In this document: positions 9,808-18,566 of the stretch, piece after piece
How the letters are laid out: every line of letters starts with the position of its first letter
How positions within the stretch are numbered: position 1 is the stretch's first letter
Source: an uncultured Alphaproteobacteria bacterium
GTDB taxonomy: Bacteria; Pseudomonadota; Alphaproteobacteria; Micropepsales; Micropepsaceae
Assembly (NCBI GenBank): GCA_937865685.1
Contig: CALMGU010000120.1
Location: 62,001 to 126,000, forward strand
Length of the DNA stretch: 64,000 nucleotides
Direction: 5' to 3'
Program-made: the position numbers and the translations under genes
Notes under the pieces: model-generated
What the model saw: only the letters and a program-made list of their open reading frames with translations
What the model was told of the DNA's origin: nothing
The model's database searches: none

Positions 9808-10914
9808 TCAAGCGGCCCGGCTGGCGGGCCTGGGCTTGGGTCCACCATAGGCGCAGCCGAAGCGGTTGGAAAGGAAGGTGGCAAGGCTCACTTCTTCCTG
9901 CCGCACAAAACCCTTTTGCGGCAGCGCGCCCGTGGCCAAGAGGTCCAGCATGGCGCAGATGCCCGCCGCGGTGGTGATCTGGATGCCGCTATGGGTCACG
10001 CCGTTCACTTCGGTGCCGTATACCTTGTTGGTATAGGTCTCCTGCAGATACTGCCCGTCGCGGTGGCCGGAGACGGTGACGAAGATCAGCACCACGTCCT
10101 GGTGGGTGGCGGGTAGTGCCTGCTCCAGAATGTCTTTCAGTACCTCGCGGCGCTCGCCCAAGCGCAGATCCTGGATCAGCGCCTTCATGATGTCGCGATG
10201 GCCGGGATAGCGCACGGTCTTGTAGTTCAACTGGCGGACCTTGCCCGCCAAGGTCTCGCACAAGGTGCCCAGGCCACCTGACGTGTTGAAGGCTTCATAG
10301 CGCACCCCATCGAGAGAGAATTCCTCCAGCTCTTCCAGGGGCGAAGCTTCGCGCAAGGTGCCGTCGACGATGGCCTCGCAAGGCTCGTCATATTCGTTGA
10401 TCACGCCGTCGGTGGACCAGGTGAGATTGTAGCCCAGCGCATTGGAAGGATAGAGCGGCAGCGCGCCCACGCGCAGACGCACGCTGTCCAGCGTTTCGAA
10501 GCGGCGGGCCAGATCGTTTGCCACGATGGAGATAAAGCCCGGTGCCAATCCGCACTGGGGAATGAAAGTCGACTTCGCCGTTTCGGCGAGTTTTTTGACC
10601 AGCCGCGTGTTGGCCACGTCTTCGGTGAGATCCAGATAATGCACCCCGGCTTTATGCGCCGCGATGGCGATCTTGCCGGTGACGGAATAGGGCGCGGCGC
10701 TGAGGACGGCGAAGCGGCCTTTCATGGCGGCGGCCAGGGCGGCTTCATCCGACACATCCAGAACCAGGGTCTTCATATGGGCGCGCTTGGGGAGGCGCTG
10801 CAGCTGCAGGTCCGAACGGTCGGCCACGGTCACCCGGTAATCGCCCGAACCGCACAGAAGCTCGGCAATGGTTTCGCCGATCTTGCCCGCCCCGATGAGA
10901 AGAATGTCGCGCAT
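9808..10914 (-). CDS. Saccharopine dehydrogenase
   Basis: A 368-residue protein with an N-terminal Rossmann fold (ILLIGAGKIGETIAELL) and the family segments SAAPYSVTGKIAIAAHKAGVHYLDLTED (in part) and CGLAPGFISIVANDLA. In the degradative direction it would release glutamate from saccharopine to give 2-aminoadipate semialdehyde, the substrate of the dehydrogenase two genes downstream. I chose ATG 10914 because the Rossmann motif starts three residues later; a start at 10986 would add 24 unrelated residues and nearly fill the regulatory gap. First gene of the leftward lysine operon. No lysine-ketoglutarate reductase is in the window. Confidence 0.83.
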   Translation of the reverse strand: MRDILLIGAGKIGETIAELLCGSGDYRVTVADRSDLQLQRLPKRAHMKTLVLDVSDEAALAAAMKGRFAVLSAAPYSVTGKIAIAAHKAGVHYLDLTEDVANTRLVKKLAETAKSTFIPQCGLAPGFISIVANDLARRFETLDSVRLRVGALPLYPSNALGYNLTWSTDGVINEYDEPCEAIVDGTLREASPLEELEEFSLDGVRYEAFNTSGGLGTLCETLAGKVRQLNYKTVRYPGHRDIMKALIQDLRLGERREVLKDILEQALPATHQDVVLIFVTVSGHRDGQYLQETYTNKVYGTEVNGVTHSGIQITTAAGICAMLDLLATGALPQKGFVRQEEVSLATFLSNRFGCAYGGPKPRPASRAA

Positions 10915-10986
10915 GGCCGTTTTCCCTAGACTTCGAGGGCTATTTTGCGCCCTGAGACTATCCAGTTTGAAGTTGAAAACCGTCAT

Positions 10987-11001
10987 ATTTGATGGTCAAA
11001 T
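10987..11001. promoter_or_regulatory. Candidate Lrp/AsnC operator
   Basis: A perfect inverted repeat ATTTGA-TGG-TCAAAT sits in the 95-bp gap between the divergent saccharopine dehydrogenase and Lrp-family genes, ending 8 bp before the regulator start. Position, AT-richness and symmetry fit an Lrp/AsnC-family site for autoregulation and control of the lysine operon. Binding is inferred. Confidence 0.55.
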
Positions 11002-11009
11002 GAGACAAA

Positions 11010-11462
11010 ATGGCTAGAAAAAGTGACAATTCGACATTGGATGCGACCGATGAGCGGCTTCTGGCGCTGTTGCGGGAAGACGCGCGCATGCCGGTCACCG
11101 GACTGGCCAAGGCCCTGAAACTGTCACGCGCCGCCGTTTACACACGGCTGAACCGTCTGCAAAAGCAGGGGCCGATCCAAAGCTTCACCGTCAAGCTCAG
11201 CCCCGATCACGACCGCCGCCGGATTCGCGCCCATGTGATGATCAAGGTCCTGCCCAAATTGTCCCGCGCCACGGAGCGGCAGCTGGCCGCGATGCCCGCG
11301 CTCACCGCGCTCTACACGGTGAGCGGCGAGCATGACCTGATCGCGATGGCGGAGGCCGAGGATGTGGGCAAGCTGGACAGTTTGATCGACGCTATCGGCT
11401 CGCTCGAGGGGGTCGAGAAGACTGTGTCCTCCATTCTTCTGTCGTCCAAGCTTCAACGCTGA
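11010..11462 (+). CDS. Lrp/AsnC-family transcriptional regulator
   Basis: A 150-residue regulator with an N-terminal winged helix-turn-helix (LDATDERLLALLREDARMPVTGLAKALKLSRAAVYTRLNRL, given in part) and a C-terminal RAM ligand-binding domain with the GEHDLIAM segment. It is transcribed divergently from the saccharopine dehydrogenase/HglS/ALDH7 operon, so it is the likely local regulator, with lysine or a pathway intermediate as probable effector. No good ribosome site is seen upstream of ATG 11010. Confidence 0.88.
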   Translation: MARKSDNSTLDATDERLLALLREDARMPVTGLAKALKLSRAAVYTRLNRLQKQGPIQSFTVKLSPDHDRRRIRAHVMIKVLPKLSRATERQLAAMPALTALYTVSGEHDLIAMAEAEDVGKLDSLIDAIGSLEGVEKTVSSILLSSKLQR

Positions 11463-11548
11463 TCGCCATCCCAATATTGACCTGACCGGGCCGCGCCATA
11501 AGATCGGGCGGTCATCAAACTGTCGCAAATCAGAATATGAGGCCGGCG

Positions 11549-13174
11549 ATGTCCAAACGCGCCCCGAGGCGGAAGCGCCCTGCATTGTCCGCCCGCAGGC
11601 CGGATCGCCGGCAGATGCTGGGCGGGCTGGCCGGCCTCGGCATCACGGCGGCCAGCGGCCTCGACGTCGCCGCGCGGCCGCACGGCAATGGCGGTTTCGA
11701 CGCCAAGCTGCGCGATCAGATCCGCAATGTGGTGGTGATCTATGCGGAGAATCGCAGCTTCAACAATCTGTTCTCCAACTTTCCCGGTCTTCAGCATCCT
11801 TTGTCGGCCGTGCCGCCGGAACGGTTTCAGCAACGCGACCGCGACGGCTCGGTCTTGGCGGGCCTGCCGCCAATCTGGGGCGGGCTGGTGCCGAACGAGC
11901 AGACCTTGGGCGCGGCGCATTATCAAATCGGCGAAGATGCGATCACCGCGCTGCCCAACAGCCATTTTCCGCTTCTGATGCCGGGCGGCGATCCTCTGCC
12001 GCATGGGCTGGTGACGCGCGATCTGGCGCATCTGTTTTATCACAACCAGATGCAGATCAATGGCGGGCGCAATGACAGTTTCGTCGCCTGGGGCGACAGC
12101 GGCGCGCTGGTGATGGGCCATTATGCCGACACCGCCTCGGGCCTCAGGATCGCCGAGCTCGCGCGGCGCTATACGCTTTGCGATAATTTCTTCATGGGCG
12201 CGTTCGGCGGCTCTTTCCTCAACCACCAATATCTGATCGCGGCGCAGCCGCCTTTCTATCCGGGTGCCGACAAGACGGCAGCCGCGCAATATATCGCAGA
12301 ACTGGAAGGCAGCGATCCCAAAGGCACCCGGCTGAAGCGCCGCGCCGGCACGCCGGACAGCGCGCTCGCCGGTCCGCCGAAATTCGGACCCAGCAATCTC
12401 ACGCCGGATTTCTGGGCGGTGAACACCATGTTTCCGCCTTATCCGCCCACCGCGCGCGACAATTCCAGTCCGCTGCTTCTTCCGCCGCAGAGCCACAAGA
12501 CCATCGGTGACGTGCTGTCGGACAAGAAAGTGGACTGGGCCTGGTATGCGGGCGCATGGCAGGCGGCGCTGGATGGGCAGGCGGGGCAGGTCGGCAGTTT
12601 TCCGCCCAAGCCCAATTTCCAGATCCACCATCAGCCACTCAATTATTTCGCCAGCTTCGCGCCGGGCGCCGAACGGCGCCGGCATTTGCGCGACGGCGGG
12701 CTGGGCAGCGAGCCCGGCACCAATCGCTTCATGGCCGATGCGCTGGAGGGGCGATTGCCCGCGGTCAGCTTCTACAAGCCCGAAGGCGACCTCAACATGC
12801 ATGCGGGTTATTCGGATGTGGAAGATGGCGACCGGCACATCGCGGCGGTGGTCGAAGCGCTGCAAAAGAGCCCGCAATGGGAGCACATGTTGGTCGTAGT
12901 CACCTTCGACGAGAATGGCGGCTGGTGGGATCACGTCGCGCCGCCCCGCGCCGACCGCTGGGGACCGGGCACGCGCATTCCCGCCATCCTGATTTCGCCG
13001 CATGTGAAGGCGGGGCATGTCGAGCATACGGTTTATGATACCGGCTCGATCCTGCGTTTCATCACCCGCCGGTTCGGGTTGGAAAAACTGCCCGGTCTTG
13101 AAATGCGTGAACGGGAGATGATGCGCCAGGAACGCTTTGCGCCGGGCGACCTCACCGAAGCATTGGCGATCTGA
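11549..13174 (+). CDS. Tat-exported phosphoesterase (acid phosphatase/phospholipase C family)
   Basis: About 541 residues of the phosphoesterase family that includes AcpA acid phosphatases and phospholipases C. A twin-arginine signal (RRPDRRQMLGGLAGLGI) predicts folded export. The nucleophile region IYAENRSFNNLFSNFPG, the GGSFLNHQYLIAA segment and the C-terminal TFDENGGWWDHVAPP metal-binding motif are all present. ATG 11549 gives MSKRAPRRK; ATG 11537 is four codons upstream. It probably hydrolyses phosphate esters or phospholipids in the periplasm. The gene follows the Lrp gene on the same strand but is functionally unrelated to it. Confidence 0.85.
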   Translation: MSKRAPRRKRPALSARRPDRRQMLGGLAGLGITAASGLDVAARPHGNGGFDAKLRDQIRNVVVIYAENRSFNNLFSNFPGLQHPLSAVPPERFQQRDRDGSVLAGLPPIWGGLVPNEQTLGAAHYQIGEDAITALPNSHFPLLMPGGDPLPHGLVTRDLAHLFYHNQMQINGGRNDSFVAWGDSGALVMGHYADTASGLRIAELARRYTLCDNFFMGAFGGSFLNHQYLIAAQPPFYPGADKTAAAQYIAELEGSDPKGTRLKRRAGTPDSALAGPPKFGPSNLTPDFWAVNTMFPPYPPTARDNSSPLLLPPQSHKTIGDVLSDKKVDWAWYAGAWQAALDGQAGQVGSFPPKPNFQIHHQPLNYFASFAPGAERRRHLRDGGLGSEPGTNRFMADALEGRLPAVSFYKPEGDLNMHAGYSDVEDGDRHIAAVVEALQKSPQWEHMLVVVTFDENGGWWDHVAPPRADRWGPGTRIPAILISPHVKAGHVEHTVYDTGSILRFITRRFGLEKLPGLEMREREMMRQERFAPGDLTEALAI

Positions 13175-13241
13175 CGCGGCTCGTCTGGCAAACCCGCTTT
13201 ATTGACGCTAACGTCGAGCCATTACGGAGTCGGGGGGCGCC

Positions 13242-14246
13242 ATGAAGAAATTCGCGATCGGGATTCTTGTTGCCGGATGCCTGTCGTCCGGCGCCTTGGC
13301 GCAAGGCGCGAGCCCAGATGCGGCTGCGGGCAAATCGCTCTGGGAAGGCTCCCAAACCCAGTGCCGCAGCTGCCACGGCCGGTTGGGCGAAGGCGCGTTC
13401 GGCCCTCCGCTGTCGGGACGCAGCCTCTCGGCCGCGGAATTCCGCCAGGCGGTCAGAAAGCCATGGGGCATCATGCCGGCCTTCACCCAGGATCAGGTGA
13501 GCGACGCCGATCTGGCCAATTTCGCCGCTTATTTCGCCAGCCTGCCGAAAGTGGCCGAGCCGGGACCGTGGCGCTTTCCCGTTCCGGAAGGCGGGCGGCC
13601 GGGGCAGCGGGTGGCGATTTCCTTGGGCTGCGCGCAATGCCATGGCGCGACCTTCGATGTGGCGCGGGGGATTTTCGGCGGCACGGCCCTGGGTTTCGCC
13701 CAGTTCAAGGATCTGGTCTATGACCACACGGTTGCGATGCCCAAGCTGGGAATCGCGGAAGGCAACACGCCGGGTCAGCGGCTGCATATGGGCAATTACG
13801 ATCCCTTGCGCATCTCCGAACAGCAGCTCAGGGAAATCTACGACTGGACCAAGAACGATCTGGGCTTCCGTCCTTTCATGGAAGCGCGCCTGACTTCAGG
13901 AAGCGCCGCGACCTATACATTGAAGGTGGAAAATTCCGGCTTCAAGCAGAAGGGGCCATCCGCCGACGATGTGACGGTCAACATTGTCCTGCCCGCCGGC
14001 GTGCGCGTCGTTCGCGCATCGGGCGAAGGTTATAAAGGCGTTCGTTCCGATCCGGCCGCCAAGGCCGATGTCGCGGAATGGAAGCTGGCCAAGATCGCGC
14101 CCACGGAAGAGCGCGTTTTTGAAGTCACTTTGTCGGCGCCGGTCGAACCGGGTGGGCTGAAAGGAACGCTGAGCTGGGCCAAGCCTGCGCCGAAGACCGG
14201 CGCCAAGCTTGACGTGATGAATTTCGTCTTGCGCGCGCCCGGCTGA
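13242..14246 (+). CDS. Exported diheme cytochrome c with C-terminal beta domain
   Basis: A 334-residue protein with a Sec signal (cleavage about residue 21, ALA-QG) and two class I c-heme sites, CRSCH near residue 44 and CAQCH near 131. The first domain has an axial Met candidate in KPWGIMPAF; the second has KLGIAEGNTPGQRLHMGNYDPL. The last 110 or so residues (TYTLKVENSGFKQKGPSADDVTVNIVLP, in part) look like a DUF11/immunoglobulin-like beta domain, an unusual addition. It likely carries electrons in the periplasm; the partner is unknown. Confidence 0.82.
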   Translation: MKKFAIGILVAGCLSSGALAQGASPDAAAGKSLWEGSQTQCRSCHGRLGEGAFGPPLSGRSLSAAEFRQAVRKPWGIMPAFTQDQVSDADLANFAAYFASLPKVAEPGPWRFPVPEGGRPGQRVAISLGCAQCHGATFDVARGIFGGTALGFAQFKDLVYDHTVAMPKLGIAEGNTPGQRLHMGNYDPLRISEQQLREIYDWTKNDLGFRPFMEARLTSGSAATYTLKVENSGFKQKGPSADDVTVNIVLPAGVRVVRASGEGYKGVRSDPAAKADVAEWKLAKIAPTEERVFEVTLSAPVEPGGLKGTLSWAKPAPKTGAKLDVMNFVLRAPG

Positions 14247-14263
14247 GCGCGGCTGCCTGACGG

Positions 14264-15934
14264 TCAGGGCGCCGTGCGCTTTGCCGTCAGAGCCGCCATG
14301 CCTCGCTCCACTTTCTGCGCGTAAATATTGCAGGCAGCGGTGCGAAGGCCGGCCTTGGGGGCCGCGCCATCCGAGGTGAAGTCCATATAGGCATCCGCCG
14401 GCCCGCTTTTCGACCAGGCGGGCAGGCCTGAGCCGTTGGGATCGCCCTTGGTGACGAAATTCACCAGATAGCGTTGCTCCTGATCCACCAGCTTGGCGTC
14501 GCGCGGCTGATCGGCGGGCGCCTGGGTCCAGCCAAAGACATACATCATGTCCCATAGATGCACGCCGCCCAGCGGCTGATAGCCGTGGGAGAATTGGTAA
14601 CGCCAGGTGGGAGCGGTGCGGGCATGCCAATGGGCGGTGATGCCGGCACCGCAGCGGAAGAAAATGTCGGTGCTGAAGGCGGTGAGGACATCGCCATCGG
14701 CGGGATCAACCGCACTCTTGTCGCTATAGAGTTTCACGGCCTGGCGCGCCAGATCGGTGTTGGGCGCGTAATAAGCCTCAATCTGCTTGACGCCTTCCGG
14801 CCCCAGAGCTGCGACCTTGTGGGTGTCAGCGAGCGGGCGTGATTTGTCGGCCAGGGTCGCCGCCGCCTTGGGCGTGCCCGACACGCCCATGCTGTCGACA
14901 TCGCCGTCGCGGGCCGTGTTGCCGATGATGAAAGGCACCTGCGCCTCATGGCCTTGTTTGAAGGCCAGCGAAGGCTGTTCGGGGAAGGCATAACCGTCAA
15001 CCACCGGGCCGCGCGGCTCGATGCCATGCACTTTCTCGCTGGCCATCATGATCTTGAACAATTCGGCCGCCGATTTCTTGCGCAACGCCTCGATGCCGCC
15101 CTTGTTTGGAGCGCCCAGGGCTTTGGTGAATTGGGCGCCGCCATTTTCGGCGTCCTTCAACTCGCTCGCGCCCAGCCGGAAATCGGCCACCGTGCCGCTG
15201 AAGCCGATGGCTTTGGCGAACAGTCCCTTGGCGAGCGGCGAGGTCATCAGGAAGCCCACGCTGTAGGAGCCCGCCGATTGGCCGGAAATGGTGACATTGG
15301 CGGGATCGCCGCCGAATTTGCCGATATTGGCCTTGACCCAGCCCAGCGCCGCGATCTGGTCCAGCAAGGCATAATTGCCGGACACGTGATGCGGCGATTC
15401 GGCGGAAAGTTCGGGATGCGCCAGGAAGCCGAACATGCCCAGGCGATAATTGGCGGTCACCACGATGATGCCGCGCGCCGCCAATTTGCCGCCGTCATAA
15501 GAAGGCTCGATCTCGTTCGCTCCTTGCGAGCCGCCGCCATGATAGGCGCCGCCGGGAAAGAAGATCATCACCGGCAACGCCTTGTCGCGCTTGACCGGCG
15601 ACCAGACATTGAGGGTGAGGCAATCCTCGCTGCTCTTGGCGGCGGTGCTTTTGTTCCATTCCAAATTGGCCTGGGCGCAGGGCGCGCCGAATTCCAGCGC
15701 GTTGCGGATACCCGCCCAGGGCTTGACCGGCTGAGGTTCGCGCCAGCGCAGCGCGCCGAGGGGCGGGGCCGCATAGGGCACGGCCTTGAAGCTCACCACA
15801 TCGCCCGCGATCTTGCCCTGCAATTGTCCGCCGGCAACGCTTACCAGCGCCGATGGCGGCGTCGCGCTCATCGCCGCCGGCACCGCCAGCAAGGCGCAGA
15901 TCGCCGCGCAGGCGATCAGGATTTTCCGTTGCAT
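14264..15934 (-). CDS. Exported carboxylesterase type B
   Basis: A 556-residue alpha/beta-hydrolase of the para-nitrobenzyl/cholinesterase-like family. A Sec signal ends near residue 23 (AMSA). The nucleophile Ser220 lies in TISGQSAGSYSVG, the oxyanion hole in FFPGGAYHGG, and the family signature SEDCLTLNVWSP is present. ATG 15934 is chosen because it follows a GGGGGAAGGCGG ribosome site and begins the signal peptide. The frame stays open for 77 more codons upstream, but into sequence without signal character. Encoded downstream of the M28 peptidase gene on the same strand. Confidence 0.88.
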   Translation of the reverse strand: MQRKILIACAAICALLAVPAAMSATPPSALVSVAGGQLQGKIAGDVVSFKAVPYAAPPLGALRWREPQPVKPWAGIRNALEFGAPCAQANLEWNKSTAAKSSEDCLTLNVWSPVKRDKALPVMIFFPGGAYHGGGSQGANEIEPSYDGGKLAARGIIVVTANYRLGMFGFLAHPELSAESPHHVSGNYALLDQIAALGWVKANIGKFGGDPANVTISGQSAGSYSVGFLMTSPLAKGLFAKAIGFSGTVADFRLGASELKDAENGGAQFTKALGAPNKGGIEALRKKSAAELFKIMMASEKVHGIEPRGPVVDGYAFPEQPSLAFKQGHEAQVPFIIGNTARDGDVDSMGVSGTPKAAATLADKSRPLADTHKVAALGPEGVKQIEAYYAPNTDLARQAVKLYSDKSAVDPADGDVLTAFSTDIFFRCGAGITAHWHARTAPTWRYQFSHGYQPLGGVHLWDMMYVFGWTQAPADQPRDAKLVDQEQRYLVNFVTKGDPNGSGLPAWSKSGPADAYMDFTSDGAAPKAGLRTAACNIYAQKVERGMAALTAKRTAP

Positions 15935-16022
15935 CCGCCTTCCCCCCTCAAACGCTTTAGGCTTCAACCATATCCGCAATCCGGAGTAACCCGCAAAGAC
16001 AGGACGGGCGTTTCGCGCCTTT

Positions 16023-17696
16023 TTAGTGTCGCTGTTTGTCGCGAGCCGCCCGGAATTCGCTGTCGGGATACCAGTTGGGCCATTGCGTGCTGTTGGCCAG
16101 CGCCGCGCCCGCGATATAGACCGCCTTGGTGTCCTCCGTGGGATTGGTGAGATCCCAATCCGCACGCCACTCGTCGCTCACCTGATGGTAGCGATGCGCA
16201 TCGTAATCATCCGCCAGTTTCAGGCCGGCCACCGTGCCGCCCTTGACCAGATCATGTCCGCCATTGGGCGAGATCGCGGGGATGCCCTGCTTCGCCAGGC
16301 TGAAATGGTCCGAGCGGAAGAAATGACCTTTCTCCGGCTCGCGGTCCGGCGACAGCACGCGGTGCTGGGTTGCCAGGGCCTTCTTTAAAACATCTTCCAG
16401 TTCGGATTGCCCGGTGCCGGGCGCTTCCATGTCGCGGGCGAGGGGGCTGGGGCCATCGGCGTCGATGTTGAACACGCCCACGATATGGCTTTTCGGCCAA
16501 AGCGGGTGTTCCGCGAAATATTCCGATCCCAATAGCCCCTGCTCCTCCAAGGTCCAGAAGGCGAACGCGATGGAGCGCTGAGGCTGCTTGTCATGGGCGA
16601 ATTTTTCCGCCAGCTCCAATGTCTGTGCCACGCCCGTGCCGTTATCGACGGCGCCATTGAAAATCTTGTCGGGCCCGGACGCGGCATCGTTGCGGCCCAG
16701 ATGATCCCAATGGCCCGAGAAGATCACCACATCGTCCGGATTCTGTGCGCCACGGATCATACCCACCACATTGCGGGTCTTAAGGCCGGTGACGGTCGAA
16801 TGGGCGCTCACGTCCAGACTTTCGCCTTTCATGGCCACGGCCTTGAATCCGGGCTTGTTGGCGGCGGCCTTGAGCGCGGCATAGTCGAGCCCGGAACGCG
16901 AAAATAAATTCTTGGCGGTATCCAGGGTCATCCAGCCCTGAATCGGCACCATGGACTTGTTCTTGTCGGCGGCGTCCAGCCACAATTTGGCGCCGGAGTT
17001 GGAGCTGCGCACCACCTGCCAGCCATACGCGGCAGGCTTTGTCTCATGCACGATAATGGCCGCGGCGGCACCCTGGCGGGCGGCTTCTTCATATTTATAG
17101 GTCCAGCGGCCGTAATAGGTCATGGCGCTGCCCTTGAAGAATTTCGGATCGGACTTGGCGTCTTCATTTCCCGGATCGTTGATCAGGATGACGACCGTCT
17201 TTCCCTTCACATCGACGCCGGCATAATCGTTCCATTTATATTCCGGCGCGACCACGCCATAGCCGACGAACACCAGATCGGAATTCTTCACCGCAACGTC
17301 GGGACCGGAAAATTGCGGTGTCCAATACACCACATCATCGGCGAATTTCGGGGTGAGCTTTCCTTTCGGCGTGGAAAAGGCGAACTGGGACTTGCCGCTT
17401 TCCACCGCGATCGAGACGGCGGGCACGGTCTGGAAATAGCTGTCCTTGCTGGCGGGCTGGATGCCCAGGCGCTTGAGTTCGTCGGCGATCCAGGCGGCCG
17501 CGGCTTCGCCTTTCACCGTGCCGGGGCCCCGGCCCTCGAACGCATCATCGGAAATCGCACGCACCCGCGCCGAAATGTCCGCCGCCGATATCTCCGGCGA
17601 GGTCTGGGGATGGGCGGGATAGGGTGCGCTTTGAGCCGCACCCGCGAGCAACAGGGCGGTCAACGAAAGGATGGTGACTTTCACGATGGACCTCAT
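16023..17696 (-). CDS. Exported M28-family metallopeptidase
   Basis: A 557-residue Zn aminopeptidase-like protein with a Sec signal (residues 1 to about 22, ending AQSA). The cocatalytic zinc ligands are seen in order: SGHWDHLG, GAVDNGTGVAQTLE, WTLEEQGLLGSEYF, FNIDADGP and RSDHFSLAKQGIPA. A PA-domain-like insertion sits between the signal and the catalytic core. ATG 17696 starts the signal peptide. It probably removes N-terminal residues from peptides in the periplasm and may share a transcript with the esterase gene 88 bp downstream. Confidence 0.88.
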   Translation of the reverse strand: MRSIVKVTILSLTALLLAGAAQSAPYPAHPQTSPEISAADISARVRAISDDAFEGRGPGTVKGEAAAAWIADELKRLGIQPASKDSYFQTVPAVSIAVESGKSQFAFSTPKGKLTPKFADDVVYWTPQFSGPDVAVKNSDLVFVGYGVVAPEYKWNDYAGVDVKGKTVVILINDPGNEDAKSDPKFFKGSAMTYYGRWTYKYEEAARQGAAAAIIVHETKPAAYGWQVVRSSNSGAKLWLDAADKNKSMVPIQGWMTLDTAKNLFSRSGLDYAALKAAANKPGFKAVAMKGESLDVSAHSTVTGLKTRNVVGMIRGAQNPDDVVIFSGHWDHLGRNDAASGPDKIFNGAVDNGTGVAQTLELAEKFAHDKQPQRSIAFAFWTLEEQGLLGSEYFAEHPLWPKSHIVGVFNIDADGPSPLARDMEAPGTGQSELEDVLKKALATQHRVLSPDREPEKGHFFRSDHFSLAKQGIPAISPNGGHDLVKGGTVAGLKLADDYDAHRYHQVSDEWRADWDLTNPTEDTKAVYIAGAALANSTQWPNWYPDSEFRAARDKQRH

Positions 17697-17754
17697 TTCC
17701 GGCGGCAGCCCAGCATAGCAAAACACATCGCCCTATCCAGGGCCCCGTGCGGGT

Positions 17755-18408
17755 TCAGTGCGGCTGGGCCATCAATTCGGTCCAGCCGGTCCAGATGATC
17801 TGAAGGCCGATGCACAAAAGGATGAAGGCGGACAGGCGCACCACCACATTGGTGCCGCTGGGCCCCAGCTTGGAGACCGTGCCTTCGGCGAAGCGATAGC
17901 AAAGATAGACCGTCACCGAGATGGCGATGATGCCGGCGACCGCGGCCGAGCCGAGTTCCAGCAGTTGCGGCAGGTGGGCGGAACTGGGCCGCTGACTTCC
18001 CAGCGCGATCGCCGCGGAGATGGAGCCCGGACCGACGGTGAGCGGCATGGTGTAGGGATAGAATGTGTCGAGCGGCTTCGAAGGCGAACTGGTCGCGGCG
18101 GCGGCATCGCCGTCGGCACTGGCCCCGGAATTCAGCAATTGCCAACCGAACGCGGCCACCACCAATCCGCCGCCGATCCGCACGACCGGCAGGCTGATGC
18201 CGAAGAACTCCAGCACATGCGATCCCACCAGCAGGGAGGCCAAGAGCAGAAAGAAGCTGTTGACCGCCACGCGCCCGGCAAGCGCGTTGCGCTCCTTTTC
18301 GGTGCGAAACCGGGTGAGGCCCAGAAAGAGCGGCGCGCAACCGACCGGATTGATGATGGGAAACAGAGTGGCAAAGCAGAGCAGGAACGTGTTGGCGAAA
18401 CTGTTCAT
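17755..18408 (-). CDS. MarC-family integral membrane protein
   Basis: A 217-residue inner-membrane protein with six predicted membrane segments. The N-terminal NTFLLCFATLFPIINPVGCAPLFLGLT and the middle YPYTMPLTVGPGSISAAIAL are MarC (UPF0056) hallmarks (quoted in part). The family function is unsettled; despite the name it is not the multiple-antibiotic-resistance determinant. ATG 18408 matches family N-termini; ATG 18444 would add 12 residues. Divergent from sodC. Confidence 0.87.
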   Translation of the reverse strand: MNSFANTFLLCFATLFPIINPVGCAPLFLGLTRFRTEKERNALAGRVAVNSFFLLLASLLVGSHVLEFFGISLPVVRIGGGLVVAAFGWQLLNSGASADGDAAAATSSPSKPLDTFYPYTMPLTVGPGSISAAIALGSQRPSSAHLPQLLELGSAAVAGIIAISVTVYLCYRFAEGTVSKLGPSGTNVVVRLSAFILLCIGLQIIWTGWTELMAQPH

Positions 18409-18566
18409 CGGGACCCCGTTCGTGCCTTTCGAGCCTAACGCCATGGGGAAGGTCCGGCAAACAGGGTCTTGCCGCCGGATCGTAAAAATTGCGAACCGCC
18501 CATGCCTTGTTTAGGGTGCCGCCTGTTCCATCGCTCCCTGCTCGATTTTGGCCGAAAGGAAACTCC

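Noticed and set aside
17755-18408. Multiple-antibiotic-resistance function for the MarC protein
   Set aside because: The family name is historical; the MarC protein was not shown to cause the Mar phenotype, so no resistance role is assigned.
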